Source of the DNA: Dehalococcoidia bacterium
Lineage (GTDB): Bacteria > Chloroflexota > Dehalococcoidia > SM23-28-2
DNA length: 19,048 nucleotides
Assembly: GCA_022866185.1 (NCBI GenBank)
Contig: JALHUG010000069.1
Coordinates: forward strand, 1-19,048
Reading direction: 5' to 3'
Numbering within the stretch: position 1 is the stretch's first letter; each line of letters begins with the position of its first letter. Made by a program: the position numbers and the translations under genes. Below are positions 13,466 to 19,048 of the stretch, in pieces. Below the pieces are notes generated by a model. That model did no database searches, was not told the DNA's origin, and was given only the letters and a program-made list of their open reading frames with translations.

Positions 13466-14464
13466 GTGGCTCGCTCGGATCTTCTGCTGAACCTAGTTAG
13501 GGCTGGACGCGTTGGCGACCAGGCTCTTCTAAAGCGCGCTGCTGAGGCGCTAGTGGCTGAAGAGCGAGCCAAGAGTCATCACATTCTTGCCGATCGAATA
13601 GAAGCGGCGCTCCGCCCCAACGGCGCGATCAACAACCTAGCCGTCACTCCGGACGAACAAGCCGAACGTCTCGTGCATCAATCTGTACCAAGAAGGCGAC
13701 TCCAAGACCTTGTTCTCGATGATGCCACATCCTCCCTCTGCCTAGAGCTCATCGAAGAGCACCAGCGAGCAGAACTACTCAGAGCCTACAATCTCGAACC
13801 ACGCCATCGCATACTTCTCATCGGTCCTCCCGGCAACGGGAAGACTTCATTAGCGGAAGCCCTTGCAACCGAGATGCTCTTGCCCCTCTACACTGTTCGA
13901 TATGAGGGCGTTATTGCCAGCTATCTCGGCGAAACGGCTTCGCGCGTCTCTCGTCTCCTTGAGTTTGTTCGCATGCGTCAATGCGTGCTATTTTTCGATG
14001 AATTCGATGCCATCGCGAAGGAGCGCGGTGATCCTCATGACACAGGTGAGGTAAAACGGGTCGTGAGTTCCCTCTTGCTTCAGATTGATGCCTTACCAAG
14101 CCATGTCGTCGTCATCACAGCCACCAATCACCCGGAGTTGCTAGACAGAGCCGTCTGGCGTCGGTTCCAGATACGAATCCAGCTCAACAAGCCCACCCAC
14201 ATTCAACGCGAGCGCTTTGTCTCCTGTTTCCAGACGCCTTTCGTTACTTCTGCCACCTTCCCACTCTCGAGCATTTCGGATCGCCTTGCCGGCCTCTCGT
14301 ACGCTGAGATTGAGGACTTCATGACGGACCTTCAGAGAAAGTATGTCCTAGCCCTCCCCGATGCGAATCTTGGCAAGATACTCAAAACGAGTCTAACGCA
14401 ATGGGGAACGCGGCTGAAGAGGAAGCCGATCAAGCAGCGACAGGGCAGCACAGATGGCGAATAG
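13466..14464 (+). CDS. ietA: AAA+ ATPase, IetA-like component of an ATPase-protease defence pair
   Basis: A 332-residue single-domain AAA+ ATPase with a helical N-terminal region (1 to about 75) that opens MARSDLLLNLVRAG. The ATPase core has Walker A GPPGNGKT (120-127), a pore-loop-like segment YEGVIASYLGET, Walker B VLFFDEFD (D178, E179), sensor-1 Asn221 in TATN, an Arg finger in WRRF (about 232-233), and a short C-terminal lid ending in a basic tail. All catalytic residues are present. The start is GTG, supported by GAGG 8 bases upstream and by the family-like N-terminus. It overlaps the protease gene by 11 bases, so the two proteins are made together. The combination matches the IetA/IetS anti-phage and plasmid-stability pairs. 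The naming rests on architecture, not on a database match. Confidence 0.8.
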   Translation: MARSDLLLNLVRAGRVGDQALLKRAAEALVAEERAKSHHILADRIEAALRPNGAINNLAVTPDEQAERLVHQSVPRRRLQDLVLDDATSSLCLELIEEHQRAELLRAYNLEPRHRILLIGPPGNGKTSLAEALATEMLLPLYTVRYEGVIASYLGETASRVSRLLEFVRMRQCVLFFDEFDAIAKERGDPHDTGEVKRVVSSLLLQIDALPSHVVVITATNHPELLDRAVWRRFQIRIQLNKPTHIQRERFVSCFQTPFVTSATFPLSSISDRLAGLSYAEIEDFMTDLQRKYVLALPDANLGKILKTSLTQWGTRLKRKPIKQRQGSTDGE

Positions 14465-16991
14465 GCCGCTCCTCCTCCTTCCTTCGCCACAAAGAGAACC
14501 ACGTCCAAAACGGCCGCCTGGCGGCGGACCAAGCGGTCTTCAGTTCCCAAGCTCTGCTCGCCAGATCCAACGTCTGTCCCCACGCATTGAAGAGCTAGAG
14601 GACACCTTTGAGGCGCATCTGGCCCGAATCCAGCTCGATTCTGCTGCGATAGACCCTGAGCGGGTGCTCGTATTAGAGGTTGCAGGCACGGTTCCCGAAT
14701 TCCTCCGAGCGGTGAGGAACACCCCCGGCATGGAATGGCTCGTCGAGTCTGACGAGTTTGATTCTGACCCCGACGAGGATTTCCGCAAGAGCACAGCCCA
14801 TCCTGAGAGCGCTGTTCCCACACGGCTCTATTTCGTAATGGCTGACAGGCAATCCATTAAGGAACTCGAGCGCCTATGGAAGCTCTACGCTAAACACGCC
14901 GAAGGGGAAGAGTTCAAATGGCCTCGCGGCCAAACGCTCTGGAGAGACATGTTTTCTCACCTCAAGGACATACACTTCTGGGGTCCTGAAGAGCGGGTTC
15001 CGGATTCGCTCCTCACTGACTGGCAGCAAAGACTGGGCCAAGGTGCTGACACAGTCCTTGCGCAAATTGAGCTCTGGTTTCGCGACGACAGAGCGATCAG
15101 AGAAAGAGCGGAGAACTCAGTCGTTGATCTGGTCGGCCGAGCCGGTGGCGAGGTCTTAGCAAGGTCCATCATACCAGCTATTTCCTACCATGCCATTCTT
15201 GCCAGTCTCCCTAGAGCTACTGTCAGCCAAGTTGTGCAGCACGAAGGCGTGGCACTGACTTTGGCCGATGGCATTATGTTCCTGAACGCGGTTGGCCAGT
15301 CCTGCTTCCCAGTGAGCGACACGGATGTCTCCGTTCAGATAACTACTCCACCATCCGACCTTCCCTCCGGAAATCCCCGATTGGCCATTCTCGACGGGCT
15401 TCCCCTCTCGAAACACGCCCTCCTCGACGGTCGCCTTCAGGAGGACGACCCCGAAGACTGGAGTTCTGGCTACCCAGCAGCCGTTCGGCAGCACGGTACA
15501 GCGATGGCCTCAATCGCCATACATGGCGATTTGTCATCGCCATTCACACCACTAAGCACGCCGGTCTACATTCGACCGGTAATGAAACCGCGCGAGACGG
15601 TCGATGGTCAGGAGGAAGCCGTTCCAGAGGACGAACTCGATGTGGACCTGCTCCATCGTGCAATCCGAAGGCTCTTTCAGCCCACGCCCACCGAGCCAGC
15701 GGCAGCTCCCTCGGTCAAGATCATCAACTACTCGATCTGTAACAGAAACCGACCCTTTGACCGTCTTCTTAGTCCCATGGCTCATCTTCTGGACTGGCTT
15801 GCCTTCACCTACAACTTCTTACCAATAATCAGCGCCGGTAATTGCCCTCGCGATATCGACCTCCCTTGTTCACCCGATTCGTTTAGATCGCTCGCACCTG
15901 AAGAGCAAGACAAGACGATCGTTTCGGCTCTTTGGAATGATGCTCCAAACCGTCGCATTCTAGCACCTGCGGAAGCAGTGAACGCCATATCCGTCGCTGC
16001 GCTCCACACAGACTCCTCAGTTGCATCCCGGGCGCAGGCACATATCTCCGATGTTCTTACCAGCGCAATCTTTCCAAGTCCCATCAATCCTCTGGGGTTC
16101 GGCTACAGGCGGGCCATCAAACCTGATGTTCTCGCCCCCGGAGGCCGTTTGCTGTATGAGGATGCATACCCGGCTAACACGCACGCTATTAAGCCGATCG
16201 TTGAATCCGTCCTCCCGCCGGGAATCCGCGTCGCTAGTCCGGGAAAGATACCTGGAAATCTTACAGTAGAATCTCACACAAGGGGTACGAGCAATTCGGC
16301 GGCACTTGTGTCAAGCCTAGCCACACGGGTTTGCGAACTGTTGGACCATTTCGCTGAGCCTATTCCAGATGATTATTTGGCGGTTATCATCAAGGCGTTC
16401 GTTGTGCACTCGGCCCGTTGGCCTGACTGCCAACAGGCTCTCACCCATCTCGGGCCCAGTCGCCAAGTAATACCCAGGTTTGCCGGCTATGGCGCAGTGG
16501 ATTATGACAGAGCGCTCTTTTGCACTGATGAACGAGTCACTCTCTTTCGCTGGGGCATTCTCGGTTCCGATGAATCAGACCTCTACTCCCTGCCGTTACC
16601 GCCCGCTCTCTCAGGAAAGCGCATCGCCAAACGCCTAACTGTCACTCTCGCTTGGCTGACACCCATCAACTGCCAACATCGTTACTACCGTCGAGCTGCC
16701 TTGTCATTTCAGCCTGAGCATCTCGATCTCTTGGATTTGGACCGCAGCGGCGTGGATTTCAATTTCGCGGGTCGCGGCACAGTCCAGCATGAAGTCTTTG
16801 AAGGACGTCGAGCCGCCCCATTCCTTGACGGATCTTCGCTCACGCTAAGAGTCAATTGTCGCGCGCACGCCGGCGATCTAGACGACCAAATTCGATACGG
16901 AATCGTTGTCACTCTTGAGACTGCCGACCCCCATCCCATCCCCATATACGACGAGATCGACATTCGTATCAGGCCCGCTATCCGAGTCTAG
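14454..16991 (+). CDS. ietS: Subtilisin-family (S8) serine protease, IetS-like
   Basis: An 845-residue protease. All catalytic positions are visible: Asp314 in LAILDGLPL, His347 in RQHGTAMA, the oxyanion Asn463 in ISAGN, and Ser613 in GTSNSAA. About 300 residues precede the catalytic Asp and about 230 follow the Ser; neither part has a domain I recognise, though the C-terminal region is beta-rich. The first 30 residues are Pro/Arg-rich. There is no signal peptide, so it acts inside the cell, unlike most subtilases, as expected for a protease controlled by a partner ATPase. The start ATG overlaps the ATPase stop (ATGGCGAATAG). In the IetAS model the ATPase senses or restrains and the protease destroys targets after infection; the target is unknown. 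Confidence 0.82.
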   Translation: MANRPLLLLPSPQREPRPKRPPGGGPSGLQFPSSARQIQRLSPRIEELEDTFEAHLARIQLDSAAIDPERVLVLEVAGTVPEFLRAVRNTPGMEWLVESDEFDSDPDEDFRKSTAHPESAVPTRLYFVMADRQSIKELERLWKLYAKHAEGEEFKWPRGQTLWRDMFSHLKDIHFWGPEERVPDSLLTDWQQRLGQGADTVLAQIELWFRDDRAIRERAENSVVDLVGRAGGEVLARSIIPAISYHAILASLPRATVSQVVQHEGVALTLADGIMFLNAVGQSCFPVSDTDVSVQITTPPSDLPSGNPRLAILDGLPLSKHALLDGRLQEDDPEDWSSGYPAAVRQHGTAMASIAIHGDLSSPFTPLSTPVYIRPVMKPRETVDGQEEAVPEDELDVDLLHRAIRRLFQPTPTEPAAAPSVKIINYSICNRNRPFDRLLSPMAHLLDWLAFTYNFLPIISAGNCPRDIDLPCSPDSFRSLAPEEQDKTIVSALWNDAPNRRILAPAEAVNAISVAALHTDSSVASRAQAHISDVLTSAIFPSPINPLGFGYRRAIKPDVLAPGGRLLYEDAYPANTHAIKPIVESVLPPGIRVASPGKIPGNLTVESHTRGTSNSAALVSSLATRVCELLDHFAEPIPDDYLAVIIKAFVVHSARWPDCQQALTHLGPSRQVIPRFAGYGAVDYDRALFCTDERVTLFRWGILGSDESDLYSLPLPPALSGKRIAKRLTVTLAWLTPINCQHRYYRRAALSFQPEHLDLLDLDRSGVDFNFAGRGTVQHEVFEGRRAAPFLDGSSLTLRVNCRAHAGDLDDQIRYGIVVTLETADPHPIPIYDEIDIRIRPAIRV

Positions 16992-17116
16992 AACCGGGGC
17001 TGCCAAACGGAGACGATTCGACAAGTAAGGGGCCGTCCCGAAAAGCGGTCCGGCCCGCGTGACGCTAGCCTGGTTTGTGGCACCCGCTCGTCAAGGGTCT
17101 TCAATCGCCTGACGCG
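16992..17116 (+). other. Cassette right end; possible hairpin after the protease gene
   Basis: Between the protease stop and the tRNA promoter there is a stem GGGCCG (17030-17035) and CGGCCC (17051-17056) with a 15-base loop but no following T-run, so it is a weak candidate for a transcript end. No gene is visible. Confidence 0.35.
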
Positions 17117-17145
17117 TTGACAGCGTCCGAGGGCGGCAATAGAAT
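17117..17145 (+). promoter_or_regulatory. Promoter of the intact tRNA-Gly, apparently brought by the cassette
   Basis: TTGACA (17117-17122), a 17-base spacer, then TAGAAT (17140-17145), ending 11 bases before the tRNA at 17157. The hexamers and spacing equal those at the left copy (13247-13275), but the spacer and discriminator sequences do not match. It lies inside the 39-bp-repeat borders, that is, on the cassette side. Confidence 0.78.
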
Positions 17146-17155
17146 GATGGCGTCC

Positions 17156-17194
17156 AGCGGGTGTAACTCAGTTGGTAGAGTGCCTGCTTCCCAA
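17156..17194 (+). repeat. Right 39-bp direct repeat, candidate attR
   Basis: Exact partner of 13285-13323. It covers one base before the tRNA and the tRNA-Gly 5' half through the anticodon loop. Here it continues into the rest of the tRNA, so this end reconstitutes a working gene. Confidence 0.85.
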
Positions 17195-17232
17195 GCAGGT
17201 TGTCGCGGGTTCGAGTCCCGTCGCCCGCTCCA
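17157..17232 (+). tRNA. tRNA-Gly (anticodon CCC), CCA encoded
   Basis: A complete cloverleaf: acceptor GCGGGTG (17157-17163) with CGCCCGC (17222-17228), including one T-G pair. The anticodon stem is CCTGC/GCAGG around loop TTCCCAA, anticodon CCC. The T stem is GCGGG/CCCGT around TTCGAGT. The discriminator is T (17229) and CCA is encoded (17230-17232). It decodes GGG glycine codons. Its 5' half is the right border repeat of the cassette. Confidence 0.97.
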
Positions 17233-17389
17233 AGACCCCAAATCGAATCTGCCCCCCGGCAAGGCGCCAAGAGAGCCGGCTGCGCTGGTTGGCTAGACGC
17301 CCCCCCATCGCCCACCATACGGAGGATTCAGTGTATCATATGCGGTGTGGCGCGCGGACGCGCAGCGTGAGAGAATCCAGCCTGATTAG

Positions 17390-19048
17390 ATGGACAGAGA
17401 CAGCCGCCCATCCTTTCGCCGCATCAAACGGCTCCGAGGGCGCCGCCCGGAGGAGGCCGAGGGCGCCGACCTGCCCCCTGAAGTCGAGATGCCTCCGGAA
17501 GAGGCGCCTCCGCAGCCGGGTGAAGTACACGCGCGGATCGTCATCCCGCGCCAGGAGCGAGCCGGCCCCGAGCCGCTCTCCGAGTCGGACATAGAGCTGC
17601 GCGAGGTGCGCTACGGCGCGACCGCTCGCGGGCCCTACCTGCGGATTGTCCCCCGCCGGCAGCGGTTCGTGCGTGTCGCTCCCGGCTACCTAGAAGCCAC
17701 CCGCCTGGCCAGCCGGCCGAGAGACACCCTGGGGCGCTACGTCGCGAACGTCAAGCGGGTCGCCATCGGCAGCCCGTTCGCCACCTCCCAGGCGATCCAC
17801 GAACGCCTAACCAAAATCAAGGCGCTGCCCATCTTCTCGTCCGACGCGCTGTCCTCCTCCGCGTACGGGACGGAGGAGATCCTGCTCATGCTGGTGCTCG
17901 CAGGTTCGGTCGCGCTGTCCAGGGCACTGCCCATCACGATGGTGATCGTCCTGCTGTTGGCCATCGTGACGCTCTCCTACCGCCAGACGATCAAGGCCTA
18001 TCCCAGCGGCGGCGGCGCCTACACAGTGGCGCACGAGAACCTGGGGCAGGGCCCGGGGCTGCTGGCAGCAGCGGCCCTAATGGTGGACTACGCCCTCACC
18101 GTCGCGGTGAGCGTCGCGGCCGGAGTGGCGGCCATCACTTCGGCAGTGCCCGACCTACACGATGTGCGGGTCCCGATAGGAATAGCGGTGGTGGCGTTGT
18201 TCGCTCTAGGCAACCTGAGGGGGGTTCGAGAGTCGGGCACACTGTTCGCCGCGCCGACGTATTTCTTCATCCTCGCCATGGGGGCGATGATCGTGGTGGG
18301 CCTGATCAAGGTGGTGATAGGAGACGCACCGGGGTCGCTCCTGCACGGAGCGCCGCCGCGGGAGACGGTGGCAGCTACCCAGGGGCTCACTCTGCTCTTG
18401 GTGCTGCGGGCATTCTCATCGGGGAGCGCGGCGCTGACGGGGGTGGAGGCGATCTCCAACGCCGTGCCGGCGTTCAAGCCGCCGGAGAGCCAGAACGCGC
18501 GGACGACGCTGACGATGATGGCCTGCATCCTGGGCTTCCTGGTGCTGGGCGTGACGTACTTGAGCAGCCGCTACGGGCTGGTGCCGGCGGAAAGAGAGAC
18601 CATCGTGTCGATGCTGGGGAGGGAGGTCCTCGGCGAGAACGTGCTGTATTACGCGTACCAGGCGGCGACAGCGCTGGTGCTGTTCATGGGAGCCAATACC
18701 AGTTTCGCGGGCTTCCCATGGCTATCAGCAATCATGGCCAAGGATAAGTATATGCCGCGGCAGTTCGCTTTCAAGGGAGACCGCCTGGCCTTCTCCTACG
18801 GCATCTTCCTGCTGGCGGCCGCCGCGTCCGTCCTGCTGGTCGCCTTCGGCGGAGTGGTGACCAGACTGATCCCCCTGTATGCCGTGGGGGTTTTCCTTTC
18901 GTTCACGCTGTCGCAGTCGGGTATGGTGAAACACTGGTGGCGGTTGCGAGAGACGGGCTGGCGCACGAGCATGGTGATCAACGGCGTGGGAGCGAGCATG
19001 ACGGCGGTGGTGGTGGTGATCATCGGCTTCACGAAGTTCACCCACGGG
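17390..19048 (+). CDS. APC-superfamily permease, KimA-like K+ transporter (partial, runs off the window)
   Basis: An open frame of 553 codons to the window edge without a stop. Residues about 116-155 (YVANVKRVAIGSPFATSQ ... LPIFSSDALSSSAYGTEE) give the typical entry into the amino-acid/polyamine/organocation fold. The unwound-helix motif YPSGGGAYTVAHENLG follows, then many hydrophobic helices, the ALTGVEAISNAVPAFKPP segment and the FAGFPWLSAIMAKDKYMPRQF segment, which is characteristic of KimA/YdaO-type proteins. KimA of Bacillus imports potassium with protons and is inhibited by c-di-AMP through a C-terminal domain, which would lie outside this window. The first 115 or so residues are an Arg/Glu/Pro-rich extension, unusual for the family. 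An in-frame TAG directly precedes the ATG, fixing the longest start; the ribosome site is weak and a start at Met34 is possible. Confidence 0.85.
   Translation, partial: MDRDSRPSFRRIKRLRGRRPEEAEGADLPPEVEMPPEEAPPQPGEVHARIVIPRQERAGPEPLSESDIELREVRYGATARGPYLRIVPRRQRFVRVAPGYLEATRLASRPRDTLGRYVANVKRVAIGSPFATSQAIHERLTKIKALPIFSSDALSSSAYGTEEILLMLVLAGSVALSRALPITMVIVLLLAIVTLSYRQTIKAYPSGGGAYTVAHENLGQGPGLLAAAALMVDYALTVAVSVAAGVAAITSAVPDLHDVRVPIGIAVVALFALGNLRGVRESGTLFAAPTYFFILAMGAMIVVGLIKVVIGDAPGSLLHGAPPRETVAATQGLTLLLVLRAFSSGSAALTGVEAISNAVPAFKPPESQNARTTLTMMACILGFLVLGVTYLSSRYGLVPAERETIVSMLGREVLGENVLYYAYQAATALVLFMGANTSFAGFPWLSAIMAKDKYMPRQFAFKGDRLAFSYGIFLLAAAASVLLVAFGGVVTRLIPLYAVGVFLSFTLSQSGMVKHWWRLRETGWRTSMVINGVGASMTAVVVVIIGFTKFTHG

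Larger units (their letters stand above)
13324..17155 (+). mobile_element. tRNA-Gly-flanked ATPase-protease cassette (integrase-less island)
   Basis: About 3.8 kb enclosed by the 39-bp tRNA-Gly direct repeats, carrying two overlapping genes and nothing else. Spot counts of 60-base lines give about 47-60% GC inside against about 70% in the flanking membrane-protein gene, and codons inside end more often in A or T, which supports foreign origin. The borders follow the logic of tRNA-integrating elements, with the crossover at or before the anticodon loop, but no recombinase, transposase or terminal inverted repeats are present. It was probably moved by an enzyme supplied elsewhere, or has lost its own. 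A tandem tRNA duplication followed by insertion is the alternative. Confidence 0.75.

Noticed and set aside
17091..17318. Minus-strand frame containing GDGTRTRDNLLGKQALYQLSYTR
   Set aside because: This is the antisense translation of the intact tRNA-Gly gene, a common false protein in databases.
17737..19045. Several minus-strand frames at the right end (for example 18088-18528 and 18725-19045)
   Set aside because: They are shadows of the long plus-strand permease frame, which has clear APC-family sequence and no stop up to the window edge.
1..19048. CRISPR array, insertion sequences, rRNA genes
   Set aside because: No regularly spaced repeats, no transposase-like protein and no rRNA sequence were seen in the window.

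Overview
The window is about 19 kb of high-GC bacterial chromosome. Gene content (many small membrane proteins, an RDD protein, a dehydratase/monooxygenase-type flavoprotein with a zinc alcohol dehydrogenase, HD-GYP and GGDEF proteins, a KimA-like permease) and overall style suggest a Chloroflexota lineage, perhaps Dehalococcoidia. That placement is inference from general resemblance and no marker gene is present to prove it.

Layout. 1-538 is non-coding with a cluster of short hairpins. A small coiled-coil protein (539-826), tRNA-Pro(GGG) (1132-1208), a ferritin-like diiron protein (1240-1692) and a small tail-anchored protein (1737-1988) follow on the plus strand, closed by a terminator near 2005-2042. 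On the minus strand, 7733 down to 2072 carries six co-directional genes: two paralogous GGDEF diguanylate cyclases, two paralogous HD-GYP phosphodiesterases (stop and start overlapping), a protein built of two copies of one unnamed domain, and a secreted matrixin-like metalloprotease. Together they look like a c-di-GMP making-and-breaking module. A second minus-strand pair (10555 down to 7912) encodes a zinc-dependent dehydrogenase and an HpaB/AbfD-family flavoenzyme that lacks the Fe-S cysteines of the dehydratase. On the plus strand follow a predicted TIM-barrel protein (10703-11617), a palindromic repeat (11648-11701), and an RDD protein translationally coupled to a four-helix membrane protein (11831-13272).

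The most notable part is 13285-17232. A 39-bp exact direct repeat, the 5' half of a tRNA-Gly(CCC) gene down to the anticodon loop, occurs at 13285-13323 as a broken tRNA and again at 17156-17194 as part of an intact tRNA. Between the copies lies a compact, lower-GC cassette of about 3.8 kb with just two overlapping genes: a AAA+ ATPase (13466-14464) and a subtilisin-type (S8) protease (14454-16991). The pair resembles the IetAS anti-phage system. No integrase is present. Both tRNA copies have their own TTGACA-N17-TAGAAT promoter with unrelated spacers. This suggests that the element carried a replacement promoter for the tRNA while the original tRNA promoter now points into the ATPase-protease operon.

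After the intact tRNA-Gly, a large APC-superfamily (KimA-like) transporter begins at 17390 and runs off the right edge of the window.
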